This document shows positions 17,501 to 26,341 of a stretch of 64,000 nt of DNA, piece by piece. Positions within the stretch are counted from its first letter, which is position 1. Every line of letters begins with the position of its first letter. The notes beneath the pieces were generated by a model, which was given only the letters and a program-made list of their open reading frames with translations, had not been told where the DNA came from and searched no databases. The stretch is from Vibrio maritimus. GTDB taxonomy: Bacteria; Pseudomonadota; Gammaproteobacteria; Enterobacterales; Vibrionaceae. The stretch is taken from assembly GCF_021441885.1 (NCBI RefSeq), contig NZ_CP090438.1, positions 1,178,001-1,242,000 of the forward strand, in the 5' to 3' direction. The translations under genes and the position numbers were made by a program.

Positions 17501-18928
17501 ATGTGGCATAACTTAATAAATAACCCTAAAGATCTCTCCCGAAACACGCTACGCAAAGCGGAAATTACAGCAGTGTTTACCGTTGTTGCGTTAATCGTAG
17601 GCTTATACAGTGCCGTTAAATGGCAATCAAATGGACATGCGCTGCTGTTTCTTACTTCAGTATTACTGGTCGCTATCGAGATTGTCGGCTTAGTCGTGCT
17701 GCGTTTCTCTAGGCAGATTACCCTCGCGCTAAACATTGGCTTTCTCGGTATGGTGCTTCACGCAGTGAACATCATTTACCAAAGCGGTGGCATCGTAGAT
17801 TCGACTCAATCGTTTTGGGCGCCTTTGCTCATTGTTGCCTTTTACCTCTCTGCCTCTCGAGCTATGGCTCTGACTTGGAGCTTTGGTATTTTAGTCGTGT
17901 CAGGCGTACTGACTTATCTCCATACGAGTGGTTATTCGTTTCCTACTATCTTGCTGTCTGAGTCAAAACAAAACGTTGAGATTTGGTCTGGGATGCTATT
18001 GCCGCTTTGCGTTATCTGCTTTGCTCAAAGCTTTACTGCGAAACAAAAAGAGAGTGCCATTAATCGCGCTGAAAAAGCGATGAAAGAAAGTGCTCTGCAA
18101 GCCGAAAAAGCGTCGCAAGGCGAAAAGCGCATGGACGGCATGCTGGTGGCGGTGAATGAGAGCGTTCAAGAGCTTGATGAAGTGATACACCAAGTGAATA
18201 CCCAATCATCACAGCTCAACTCCAATGTTCAATCGCTCGGCATGAACAGCGCCTCGCAAGCAAGTGCAGCTGAAGAGATGAGCCAACAGTTAGAGCAGCT
18301 CTCTTCGTTCACTCAAGAGTCAGTCAACTTCATGGAGCAGGTTATCGGACAAACTGACGCCATCAAACAGCAAGCCGAGAGTAGCTCGGAGATGTTGAAT
18401 GCTTCCACCGAAGCCATCGCGAATATCGACAACAGTAATCAAAAAGTCGTGTCGGTAATTGAACTGATCACATCGGTTGCCGAGCAAACTAACTTGCTCG
18501 CTTTGAATGCGGCGATTGAGGCAGCACGAGCAGGCGACCACGGTCGTGGTTTTGCAGTGGTGGCTGAGCAAGTTAGGGAACTCTCTTCGAAGACCAGTAA
18601 TTCTGTGGAAGAGATCCGCACGCTGATTAGTAATAGCCAGCAAGAGATCGACTCTGGTCAACAGACGATTCAAACCACGGTGAAAGAGCTCAGCCAGATG
18701 ATAGAGCAGGTGCAAACCATCTCAACCGAAATCACCGATCTTAGCCATCTAGTCACCCAGCAGAATCAAGCTATCGGTGAACTTGACCAAGCAAGTAGCG
18801 ATGTCGCGCGCTCTGTTACCGGCAGTAAAGCCATCGCCGAAGATATCCAAACCATCAGTGAGCAGCTCAATCAACAGATCTCCGAGGGCACTGAGCTATC
18901 GGAGCGACTACGCGCGGCAATGAGCTAA
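17501..18928 (+). CDS. Methyl-accepting chemotaxis protein with multi-helix membrane N-terminus
   Basis: 475 residues. The first ~185 residues hold about five to six hydrophobic helices with only short loops and no large periplasmic domain, so sensing is probably within the membrane or of an internal cue. A coiled-coil stretch and the signalling domain follow, with the tip VAEQTNLLALNAAIEAARAG and GRGFAVVAEQVRELS. No HAMP domain is obvious. AAGG occurs upstream of ATG 17501. The gene lies between ruvC and ruvA, with 173 nt before it and 80 nt after it, so it probably has its own promoter. Confidence 0.9.
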   Translation: MWHNLINNPKDLSRNTLRKAEITAVFTVVALIVGLYSAVKWQSNGHALLFLTSVLLVAIEIVGLVVLRFSRQITLALNIGFLGMVLHAVNIIYQSGGIVDSTQSFWAPLLIVAFYLSASRAMALTWSFGILVVSGVLTYLHTSGYSFPTILLSESKQNVEIWSGMLLPLCVICFAQSFTAKQKESAINRAEKAMKESALQAEKASQGEKRMDGMLVAVNESVQELDEVIHQVNTQSSQLNSNVQSLGMNSASQASAAEEMSQQLEQLSSFTQESVNFMEQVIGQTDAIKQQAESSSEMLNASTEAIANIDNSNQKVVSVIELITSVAEQTNLLALNAAIEAARAGDHGRGFAVVAEQVRELSSKTSNSVEEIRTLISNSQQEIDSGQQTIQTTVKELSQMIEQVQTISTEITDLSHLVTQQNQAIGELDQASSDVARSVTGSKAIAEDIQTISEQLNQQISEGTELSERLRAAMS

Positions 18929-19008
18929 TTTTTGCAGAGAATAACTGGATACCTATCCAGTTATTCTATATCCTAAGCCCTATTGCAACGAACAACGAGA
19001 CATAGACT

Positions 19009-19626
19009 GTGATAGGACGACTACGTGGCACGCTAATCGAAAAGCAACCCCCTGAACTACTGATAGAAGTTGGTGGAGTAGGGTATGAAGTGCAAATGCC
19101 GATGAGCTGTTTTTACGAGCTGCCAGAAATTGGTCAAGAAGCCATTATCTATACCCACTTTGTAGTGCGTGAAGATGCCCAACTACTTTATGGATTTAAC
19201 ACCGTTCGCGAGCGTGCATTGTTCCGCGAAGTGATTAAAGCCAACGGTGTTGGTCCTAAGCTTGGTTTAGGTATCCTATCAGGTATGTCAGCAAGCCAGT
19301 TTGTCTCTTGTGTTGAGCGCGAAGATATCTCTACTCTCGTTAAACTGCCTGGCGTTGGTAAGAAAACGGCTGAACGTCTTGTCGTTGAGATGAAAGACCG
19401 CCTTAAAGGCTGGGGTGCAGGCGATCTGTTCACACCTGCAACGGATGCAGCGCCAGTTGACAGCGTTGGTGCGATGACCGCAGATAATGCAGAAGAAGAG
19501 GCGGTGAGTGCACTATTGGCACTTGGCTATAAGCCAACTCAAGCATCGAAAGTGGTTTCTCAAGTCGCGAAACCAGATATGACCAGTGAAGCGCTGATCC
19601 GTGAAGCACTGCGTGCTATGGTTTAA
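19009..19626 (+). CDS. ruvA: Holliday junction DNA helicase subunit RuvA
   Basis: 205 residues, GTG start. It binds the four-way junction as a tetramer and loads RuvB. The N-terminal OB-fold (MIGRLRGTLIEKQPPELLIE) is followed by helix-hairpin-helix motifs (VGPKLGLGILSGMS, LPGVGKKTAERLVVEMKDRL) and a C-terminal RuvB-interacting domain (about 155-205) joined by an Ala/Asp-rich linker. ruvB follows 48 nt later. Confidence 0.97.
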   Translation: MIGRLRGTLIEKQPPELLIEVGGVGYEVQMPMSCFYELPEIGQEAIIYTHFVVREDAQLLYGFNTVRERALFREVIKANGVGPKLGLGILSGMSASQFVSCVEREDISTLVKLPGVGKKTAERLVVEMKDRLKGWGAGDLFTPATDAAPVDSVGAMTADNAEEEAVSALLALGYKPTQASKVVSQVAKPDMTSEALIREALRAMV

Positions 19627-19674
19627 TGACCAAGCGCTATTTTAGAAAGACAGTGAGTGTAGAGAGACAGTTAG

Positions 19675-20682
19675 ATGATTGAAGCCGATCGCTTAATCGC
19701 CCCAGAAAACCCAGTTTTCCGTGATGAAGACGTCATCGATAGAGCTATTCGTCCTAAGAAGCTGGCTGACTATGAAGGTCAGGAGCACGTTAGCGACCAG
19801 ATGGAAATTTTCATCAAAGCCGCACAGCTACGTAATGAAGCGCTCGACCACCTGTTGATATTTGGACCCCCAGGATTAGGTAAAACCACGTTGGCGAATA
19901 TCGTTGCTAACGAGATGGAAGTAAACATCCGCACCACGTCGGGTCCAGTACTTGAAAAAGCGGGTGACCTTGCCGCGCTGTTGACCAATCTCGAAGAGAA
20001 CGATGTCTTATTTATCGACGAGATCCACCGCTTAAGCCCAATGGTTGAAGAGGTGCTGTATCCAGCGATGGAAGATTATCAGTTGGATATCATGATTGGT
20101 GAGGGTCCTGCAGCTCGCTCGATCAAAATCGATCTGCCTCCTTTTACGTTAATTGGTGCTACGACTCGTGCAGGTTCACTGACCTCACCGCTTCGTGACC
20201 GATTCGGTATTGTCCAACGCCTCGAGTACTACAAGATTGGCGACCTTCAAAATATCGTTCAACGCAGTGCTCGCTGTTTGGGACTGTCTATGGACCCAGA
20301 AGGAGCATTAGAAATCGCTCGACGTGCGCGCGGTACACCTCGTATTGCAAACCGTCTTCTGCGCCGCGTTCGTGACTATGCCGAAGTGAAAGGCAATGGT
20401 CATATCTGTGCCGAGATCGCGGATAAAGCTCTAAACATGCTCGATGTCGATAACCAAGGCTTCGACTACATGGATAGAAAGCTTCTGTTGGCGATTATGG
20501 AGAAGTTTTCTGGTGGCCCTGTAGGACTTGATAACCTCGCCGCCGCAATTGGCGAAGAGAAAGACACCATCGAGGATGTCATCGAGCCTTACCTCATTCA
20601 ACAAGGCTACTTACAACGTACACCCCGCGGTCGTATTGCATCAGATCGAGCCTATCTCCACTTTGGAATAGACAAGGCTTAA
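19675..20682 (+). CDS. ruvB: Holliday junction branch-migration ATPase RuvB
   Basis: 335 residues. AAA+ motor driving branch migration. Walker A is FGPPGLGKTTLA, Walker B FIDEIHRLSP, sensor 1 LIGATTRAGSLTSPLRDRFG, and the arginine finger region follows. The C-terminal winged-helix domain contains YLIQQGYLQRTPRGR. It ends the ruv cluster. Confidence 0.98.
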   Translation: MIEADRLIAPENPVFRDEDVIDRAIRPKKLADYEGQEHVSDQMEIFIKAAQLRNEALDHLLIFGPPGLGKTTLANIVANEMEVNIRTTSGPVLEKAGDLAALLTNLEENDVLFIDEIHRLSPMVEEVLYPAMEDYQLDIMIGEGPAARSIKIDLPPFTLIGATTRAGSLTSPLRDRFGIVQRLEYYKIGDLQNIVQRSARCLGLSMDPEGALEIARRARGTPRIANRLLRRVRDYAEVKGNGHICAEIADKALNMLDVDNQGFDYMDRKLLLAIMEKFSGGPVGLDNLAAAIGEEKDTIEDVIEPYLIQQGYLQRTPRGRIASDRAYLHFGIDKA

Positions 20683-20706
20683 TGGCGGTAAGTTTACCGC
20701 CATTTT
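20681..20706 (+). terminator. Intrinsic terminator of ruvAB
   Basis: AATGGCGGTAA pairs with TTACCGCCATT across 2 nt and is followed by T. The stem overlaps the end of the ruvB stop codon. Confidence 0.85.
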
Positions 20707-20735
20707 CCTGTTAACTCTCATCATTCCCAAATCCC

Positions 20736-21339
20736 GCGTCATTCCCTTGAAAAAGGGAATCTAATACAGCGCGTGGCTACCTAACGGGTGACGCTGCTTG
20801 TTAGCCAACCGAAAAGGTTAGTCACACGTTGTAGAAGATCCTCATTGTCATGAGGATGACGGGGAGTCGAGGATGACAGGGAGTTGAGGGTAAAGGGATG
20901 TTGCCATCCCCAAATCCCACGTCATTCCCTTGAAAAAGGGAATCTCACACAGCGCGTGACTACCTAACGGTGTAACGCTGTTTGTAAATCGACCGAAAAG
21001 GTTAGTCACGCGTTGCAGAAGATCCCTATTGTCATCCACAAGCCCCGCGTCATTCCCTTGAAAAAGGGAATCTTACATAGCGCGTGACTACCTAACGGTG
21101 TAACGCTAGTTGTAGGTCGACCGAAAGGGTTAGCCACGCGTTGTGGAAGATCCTCACTGTCATGAGGATGACGGGGAGTTGAGGGTCAAGGGATGTTGTC
21201 ACCCCCAAATCCCGCGTCATTCCCTTGAAAAAGGGAATCTCATACAGCGCGTGACTTCCTAACGGTGTAACGCTGCTTGTAAGTCGACCGAAAAGGTTAG
21301 TCACGCGTTGTGGAAGATCCTCATTGTCATGAGGATGAC
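20736..21339. repeat. Four tandem copies of a ~125-bp element bounded by two hairpins
   Basis: Copies lie at about 20736-20860, 20919-21040, 21047-21172 and 21214-21339. Each starts with the palindrome ATTCCC-N8-GGGAAT followed by CT, continues with a conserved middle (GCGCGTGAC, CTAACGGTGTAACGCTG, GTCGACCGAAAAGGTTAGTCACGCGTTG), and ends with GATCCTCATTGTCATGAGGATGAC. Copy 2 has a degenerate right end. Spacers between copies are 6-58 nt and partly similar. There is no reading frame worth calling; apparent antisense ORFs are made by the repeats. The left palindrome fits the ATTCCC-N8-GGGAAT form known as dRS3 in Neisseria. Confidence 0.85.
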
Positions 21340-21606
21340 GCGGAGTGTGGATGATGGGATAAAATGAGTATGACGAACTATTCAAGTAAGAAAGGTCGTA
21401 CGAATGTTGAACTGCATATTTGTAAAGTAATATTTCAACTATGCAGTGTCATATTCCCGCCAGTTTTATTTCAATTTATTATCAAGTGGTGAATTCATTT
21501 TCACAACGCTGATGAAAAACGCTATAATCCATTGCCCCTAAAGGGGTATTGCCCTCCAAAGCACCCGAAACTCACTCCCCAAATTAGTTACAAAAAACCA
21601 CCAAAC

Positions 21607-21620
21607 TTGACCTGCATCAA
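21607..21620. promoter_or_regulatory. FNR-type site, distal
   Basis: TTGACCTGCATCAA matches the FNR consensus TTGAT-N4-ATCAA with one mismatch. It is about 300 nt upstream of cydA. Confidence 0.65.
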
Positions 21621-21657
21621 TGTGATTAAAGATTGTACAATCGTCATTTCGTGTTTG

Positions 21658-21671
21658 TTGATATAAATCAA
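21658..21671. promoter_or_regulatory. FNR-type site, proximal, perfect consensus
   Basis: TTGATATAAATCAA is an exact TTGAT-N4-ATCAA palindrome. It lies 51 bp downstream of the first site, about five helical turns, upstream of cydA. Confidence 0.75.
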
Positions 21672-21748
21672 GGCAAAACCCTCAAATAAACCTTTTGAAA
21701 CCGAATCAATTTACCAGTAATATTAGCCACAGCTATATTAGCGCATGC

Positions 21749-21764
21749 TTAACAATTAACTAAC
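21749..21764. promoter_or_regulatory. ArcA-like sequence
   Basis: TTAACAATTAACTAAC read on the minus strand gives GTTAGTTAATTGTTAA, with two GTTAA-like direct repeats as in ArcA boxes. The match is loose and AT-rich sequence gives chance hits. Confidence 0.35.
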
Positions 21765-21907
21765 CATTGAGGTACATTTTTGCAACAAGGATGACAATAA
21801 GCTCAACAATTTTAGCGGACGCTCAACAAGCTCAACCCCGCTTAAACATTGTTTCCTTTGCGCACTGATGTAGAGAGTGTCGTTTTGTCGGCACAAAAGG
21901 AGTTACC

Positions 21908-23494
21908 ATGATAGACGTTGTTGATCTGTCGAGATTGCAGTTCGCAATTACGGCAATGTATCACTTCTTGTTCGTTCCATTGACTCTCGGTATGGCATTC
22001 CTACTTGCCATCATGGAGTCCCTCTACGTAATGACCAACAAGCAAATCTACAAGGACATGACCAAGTTCTGGGGTAAGCTGTTTGGTATTAACTTCGCAC
22101 TTGGTGTTGCCACCGGTCTTACGATGGAATTCCAGTTTGGTACAAACTGGTCGTACTATTCCCATTATGTTGGTGATATCTTCGGCGCGCCTCTGGCGAT
22201 CGAAGCCCTTGTTGCCTTCTTCCTCGAATCCACCTTTGTCGGACTTTTCTTCTTCGGATGGGATAGGCTTTCAAAACGTCAACACTTAGCGGTAACGTGG
22301 TTGGTTGCACTAGGTTCAAACTTCTCTGCACTTTGGATCCTTGTGGCGAACGGCTGGATGCAGCACCCAGTGGGCGCTGAGTTCAACTTCGAAACCATGC
22401 GTATGGAAATGGTCAGCTTCGCAGAAGTGGTACTAAACCCAGTAGCTCAGGTTAAGTTTGTTCACACGGTAGCATCAGGCTATACCACCGGTGCGATGTT
22501 CGTACTGGGTATCAGTGCTTACTACCTACTGAAAGGTCGTGACGTTGCATTTGCGCGTCGTTCTTTCGCGATTGCGGCGTCTTTCGGTATGGCTTCTATC
22601 CTTTCTGTTATCGTTCTTGGTGACGAATCTGGTTACGAGCTTGGTGACGTACAGAAAGTGAAACTTGCAGCGATCGAAGCGGAATGGCACACAGAGCCGG
22701 CTCCAGCAGCGTTCACCGTGTTTGGTCTTCCAAACCAAGACAAGATGGAAACCGACTTCGCGCTTAAGATCCCATACGTAATGGGTATCATCGCAACACG
22801 TTCTATCGATACTCCAGTTCAAGGTCTTCGTGACCTACGTGAAGAGCACGTTGATCGTATCCGCAACGGTATGTATGCGTACGAGCTTCTAGAAAAACTG
22901 CGTGCAGGTGAGCGTACAGATGCAAACCTTGCAGCGTTTGATGACGTGAAAGAAGACCTTGGTTACGGTCTACTGCTTAAGCGTTACACAGACAAAGTAG
23001 TTGATGCGACTGAAGATCAAATCCAAGCGGCTGCGGATGACTCTATCCCGACAGTTTGGCCACTATTCTGGTCGTTCCGTATCATGGTTGCGTGTGGCTT
23101 CATCATGCTATTCGTATTTGGTGCGGCATTCATTCAGACATGTCGTCAGAAAATTGAACAGAAAAAATGGATCCTTAAAGCTGCGCTATTCAGCATTCCA
23201 CTTCCATGGATTGCAGTAGAAGCAGGTTGGTTCGTCGCTGAGTTTGGTCGTCAGCCATGGGCCGTAGGTGAAATCCTGCCTGTACACGTCGCGGCATCAG
23301 CACTGACAGCGGGTCAGATCTGGACGTCACTATTCGCAATCATCGCTCTATACACGGTGTTCCTAATTGCAGAAGTTTACCTAATGGTGAAATTCGCACG
23401 TAAAGGCCCAAGTAGCTTGAAGACAGGTCGCTACCACTTCGAACAAAACGTCGAAACGGTAGAGAACAAAGTTAGTCGTCAAGTAGAAGCGTAA
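21908..23494 (+). CDS. cydA: Cytochrome bd ubiquinol oxidase subunit I
   Basis: 528 residues, inner membrane. It carries the quinol site and the three haems and reduces O2 to water with high affinity. Recognisable are LSRLQFAITAMYHFLFVPLT with the axial His19-type residue, the His ligand in the FVHTVASGYTTGAMF helix, a long periplasmic Q loop (about 250-390), and the EFGRQPWAVGEILP motif near the C-terminus. Nine membrane helices are expected. First gene of the cydABX-ybgE operon; GGAG precedes the ATG. Confidence 0.98.
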   Translation: MIDVVDLSRLQFAITAMYHFLFVPLTLGMAFLLAIMESLYVMTNKQIYKDMTKFWGKLFGINFALGVATGLTMEFQFGTNWSYYSHYVGDIFGAPLAIEALVAFFLESTFVGLFFFGWDRLSKRQHLAVTWLVALGSNFSALWILVANGWMQHPVGAEFNFETMRMEMVSFAEVVLNPVAQVKFVHTVASGYTTGAMFVLGISAYYLLKGRDVAFARRSFAIAASFGMASILSVIVLGDESGYELGDVQKVKLAAIEAEWHTEPAPAAFTVFGLPNQDKMETDFALKIPYVMGIIATRSIDTPVQGLRDLREEHVDRIRNGMYAYELLEKLRAGERTDANLAAFDDVKEDLGYGLLLKRYTDKVVDATEDQIQAAADDSIPTVWPLFWSFRIMVACGFIMLFVFGAAFIQTCRQKIEQKKWILKAALFSIPLPWIAVEAGWFVAEFGRQPWAVGEILPVHVAASALTAGQIWTSLFAIIALYTVFLIAEVYLMVKFARKGPSSLKTGRYHFEQNVETVENKVSRQVEA

Positions 23495-23509
23495 GCAAGG
23501 AGAAAAAGA

Positions 23510-24646
23510 ATGTTTGATTACGAAGTCTTACGATTCATCTGGTGGGTACTGATCGGCGTATTGTTTGCTGGTTTCGCTATCACCGATGGTTTTGACATGG
23601 GGGTAGGTGCACTAGTGCCTATCCTAGGTAAAACGGATACTCAACGTCGTGTGATGATTAACTCTATCGCACCACACTGGGATGGTAACCAAGTTTGGCT
23701 AATCACGGCTGGTGGTGCGCTATTTGCTGCTTGGCCGCTGGTTTACGCAACGTCGTTCTCTGGTTTCTACTTAGCAATGATCCTGACTCTAGCAGCGCTT
23801 TGGCTACGTCCAATCGGTCTAGATTACCGCTCTAAGCTAGAAGATAAAAAGTGGCGTGATGCTTGGGATATCGGTATCTCAATCAGTGGTTTCGTTCCAC
23901 CGCTTATCTTCGGTGTGGCGTTTGGTAACCTGCTACAAGGTGTTCCATTCCAGCTAAGCGACTTTATGATGCCGACTTACCACGGTTCATTCTTCGCTCT
24001 GCTTAACCCGTTTGCACTATTGTGTGGTCTAGTGAGCCTGTTCATGATCCTGCTTCAAGGTTCTACATGGCTACAAATGAAGACCACAGGCGATATCCAT
24101 ACTCGTGCTCGTAATACAGCGCAGCTAATGGGTCTACTCACCGTTGTTGCTTTCGTTGGTGCAGGTTTCTGGATCCAAGGCATCGATGGCTACTTAGTAG
24201 TTAGCAGCATCGATGGCAACGCAGCGTCTAACCCTCTTGTTAAAGAAGTGGTTCGCGAAGCGGGTGCTTGGATGACGAACTTTGAGAAGTACCCACTGCT
24301 TTGGATTGCTCCAGCACTTGGCGTGGTAATGCCTCTTCTAGCGGTTCTTGCGTCTCGTCTTGAGAAATGCGCAGTGTCATTCATTGCGTCTTCTCTAGCG
24401 AACGGTGGCATCATCTTTACTGCTGGTTTTGCAATGTTCCCATTCGTAATGCCTAGCAGCATGAATCCAAACCACAGCTTGACCATGTGGGATGCGACTT
24501 CAAGTGAGTTGACTCTGAACCTAATGACAGCGGTAGCGTTTGTTATGGTTCCAGTAATTCTTAGCTACACAGCGTGGACTTACTACAAAATGTTTGGTCG
24601 TCTTGATGACAAGTTCATCGAAGAAAACAAGAATTCACTATACTAA
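23510..24646 (+). CDS. cydB: Cytochrome bd ubiquinol oxidase subunit II
   Basis: 378 residues, the normal length. Partner membrane subunit of CydA, needed for stable haem insertion. The N-terminus MFDYEVLRFIWWVLIGVLFA and GFDMGVGALVPIL, the SIAPHWDGNQVWLI motif and PLVYATSFSGFYLAM are diagnostic. It starts 15 nt after cydA with AAGGAG upstream. Confidence 0.98.
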   Translation: MFDYEVLRFIWWVLIGVLFAGFAITDGFDMGVGALVPILGKTDTQRRVMINSIAPHWDGNQVWLITAGGALFAAWPLVYATSFSGFYLAMILTLAALWLRPIGLDYRSKLEDKKWRDAWDIGISISGFVPPLIFGVAFGNLLQGVPFQLSDFMMPTYHGSFFALLNPFALLCGLVSLFMILLQGSTWLQMKTTGDIHTRARNTAQLMGLLTVVAFVGAGFWIQGIDGYLVVSSIDGNAASNPLVKEVVREAGAWMTNFEKYPLLWIAPALGVVMPLLAVLASRLEKCAVSFIASSLANGGIIFTAGFAMFPFVMPSSMNPNHSLTMWDATSSELTLNLMTAVAFVMVPVILSYTAWTYYKMFGRLDDKFIEENKNSLY

Positions 24647-24658
24647 GGAGCATTTAAC

Positions 24659-24766
24659 ATGTGGTATTTCGCTTGGATTTTAGGTGTTCTTCTGGCATGT
24701 GCATTCGGCATCATCAATGCACTTTGGCTTGAACACAGTGAGATGATGGACAAAGACAGTGAGTAA
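24659..24766 (+). CDS. cydX: Cytochrome bd oxidase small subunit CydX
   Basis: A 35-residue protein: MWYFAWILGVLLACAFGIIN, then ALWLEHSEMMDKDSE. It is a single membrane helix with the MWYFAWILG start conserved in CydX (YbgT), which binds CydA and stabilises the haems. TAAGGAG precedes the ATG by 6-7 nt. Its last codons overlap the ybgE start by 8 nt. Confidence 0.95.
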   Translation: MWYFAWILGVLLACAFGIINALWLEHSEMMDKDSE

Positions 24767-25061
24767 GCTTAACCAACAGTTAGAGCAGATTCACAAGCCG
24801 ATGGATAAGGTGCTGTTACGCGCCTTATCACTGGTGCTTGGCTTTGCCAACGCGGGTCTATTTATGTGGAGTCCTGAGGACTATGACGCGGCCATTGGCG
24901 GCTTCGCCCCATGGTTAGGCTTGGTGTTCGTGCTATCGCTCTGTTCGAGTATGGTTTATGGCATCGGCTTCAAACCAAGGTTTTGGTTGTGGCAGGTGGT
25001 GTTCAGTCCATATTTATCGCTAACTGTGTTGAGTTACTTAACGTTAATGTACGTTTTCTAG
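24759..25061 (+). CDS. ybgE: Cyd operon protein YbgE
   Basis: 100 residues with a GTG start inside the end of cydX. Three hydrophobic helices are visible (LRALSLVLGFANAGLFMW, LGLVFVLSLCSSMVYGIGF, FSPYLSLTVLSYLTLMYVF). The GLFMWSPEDYDAAIGGFAPW stretch and its place after cydX identify YbgE, an accessory inner-membrane protein of unknown detail. A terminator follows the stop at once. Confidence 0.9.
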   Translation: MSKLNQQLEQIHKPMDKVLLRALSLVLGFANAGLFMWSPEDYDAAIGGFAPWLGLVFVLSLCSSMVYGIGFKPRFWLWQVVFSPYLSLTVLSYLTLMYVF

Positions 25062-25062
25062 G

Positions 25063-25092
25063 AAAAGCCCGAGCCATTGCTCGGGCTTTTTA
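25063..25092 (+). terminator. Intrinsic terminator of the cyd operon
   Basis: AAAAGCCCGAGC pairs with GCTCGGGCTTTT around CATT. It begins 2 nt after the ybgE stop. Confidence 0.92.
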
Positions 25093-25245
25093 CTTTTTGA
25101 AACAATGAAATCCCCGTAATCGCTAATATCTTCATCAGTTAAGTGTAAATTTTGGCACTTTAATCAAAAATTCTTGTCAGCACTTATAACAATCACAATC
25201 ACTTGCGTTATATTAGGGCGTAGATTTAATTAGGAAGTTATCAGT

Positions 25246-25665
25246 TTGTCTCAGTTATCATCGTATTTCGAATTCCCTGTGACCGTTTATTACGAAGACA
25301 CGGATGCAGGTGGTGTCGTCTACCATTCGAACTATCTCAATTTCTTTGAACGCGCCCGTACCGAGCTACTTAGAAGCAAAGGTGTGAATCAGCGCGTGTT
25401 ACTCGAAGAGCACACCGGATTTGTGGTTCGCCATATGGATATTGATTTTATCCGTGGTGCCCGCCTTGATGATCATCTCACGATAAAAACCTATATTTCT
25501 GAATTTAAAAAAGCATCGCTTACTTTTGCTCAAGAAATTGTTGACCAAGAGGGTGTGACAATTGCGAAAGCACTGGTTAAAGTGGCATGTATCGATAATG
25601 TTAAAATGAAGCCGAAGGCCATTCCTTCGTCTATCGTAGTGGAGTTAAAAGACAGTGACGGCTGA
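25246..25665 (+). CDS. ybgC: Tol-Pal-associated acyl-CoA thioesterase YbgC
   Basis: 139 residues, hot-dog fold thioesterase. The catalytic motif YYEDTDAGGVVYHSNYLNFFERAR is shared with the 4-hydroxybenzoyl-CoA thioesterase family, with the Asp in EDTDAGG. The start is TTG 25246 with AGGAAG about 8 nt upstream. It overlaps tolQ by 11 nt, as the first gene of the tol-pal operon. Confidence 0.94.
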   Translation: MSQLSSYFEFPVTVYYEDTDAGGVVYHSNYLNFFERARTELLRSKGVNQRVLLEEHTGFVVRHMDIDFIRGARLDDHLTIKTYISEFKKASLTFAQEIVDQEGVTIAKALVKVACIDNVKMKPKAIPSSIVVELKDSDG

Positions 25666-26341
25666 TATTTCGTTTGTAGACCTCATATTAGAGGCAAGTC
25701 TACTGGTTCAATTGGTAATGCTGATTCTAATGGGGATGTCAGTCGTATCCTGGGCGATGATCATTAAACGCAGCAAAGTTCTTAAAGAAGCGACAAAAGA
25801 ATCAGAAACCTTTGAAGACAAATTCTGGTCGGGTGCTGACCTTGCGCAGATCTACCAAGATGTGAAAAAACGCAAAGACGATCTTTCTGGTACAGAAGAG
25901 ATCTTCTACAGCGGCTTTACTGAATTCCTGCGTCTGCGCAAGTCTAACGCTGACTCTCCAGCTTTCATTATGGAAGGGACAGGGCGCTCGATGCGCGTTG
26001 CGGTCTCTCGTGAAGTAGAAGACTTAGAAACCAACCTGCCATTTTTGGCAACCGTTGGTTCAATCAGCCCATACATCGGTCTGTTTGGTACCGTGTGGGG
26101 TATCATGCATGCGTTTATCGCACTGGGCGAAGTGAAACAGGCAACGCTTGCCATGGTTGCGCCTGGTATCGCAGAAGCACTGATCGCAACGGCGATGGGT
26201 CTATTTGCTGCAATTCCAGCAGTAATGGCTTACAACCGCCTGAGCAACAAAGTAAGTAAACTTGAGCACAACTACGCGACCTTCTCAGAAGAGTTCCACA
26301 GCATCCTGCACCGACAAGCGATGGCAGGTAGGGAGCAGTAA
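25655..26341 (+). CDS. tolQ: Tol-Pal system proton-channel subunit TolQ
   Basis: 228 residues, inner membrane, three helices. TolQ and TolR form the proton-driven motor that energises TolA during outer-membrane constriction at division. GSISPYIGLFGTVWGIMHAFIALG and the last helix IAEALIATAMGLFAAIPAVMAYN are conserved with ExbB and MotA. GTG start, overlapping ybgC; its stop codon shares its last base with the tolR ATG. Confidence 0.97.
   Translation: MTADISFVDLILEASLLVQLVMLILMGMSVVSWAMIIKRSKVLKEATKESETFEDKFWSGADLAQIYQDVKKRKDDLSGTEEIFYSGFTEFLRLRKSNADSPAFIMEGTGRSMRVAVSREVEDLETNLPFLATVGSISPYIGLFGTVWGIMHAFIALGEVKQATLAMVAPGIAEALIATAMGLFAAIPAVMAYNRLSNKVSKLEHNYATFSEEFHSILHRQAMAGREQ

Larger units (their letters stand above)
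21340..21907 (+). promoter_or_regulatory. cydA upstream region
   Basis: About 570 bases without a gene between the repeat array and cydA. It holds two FNR-type sites and an ArcA-like stretch (listed separately), as expected for the promoter region of a cytochrome bd operon induced at low oxygen. Confidence 0.6.

Noticed and set aside
20736..21339. CRISPR array
   Set aside because: Repeat units are ~125 bp with unequal spacers of 6-58 nt and no cas genes; not a CRISPR.
20848..21385. Two antisense ORFs of 63 and 97 residues with similar sequences
   Set aside because: They are created by the tandem repeats; no ribosome-binding site and they span palindromes.
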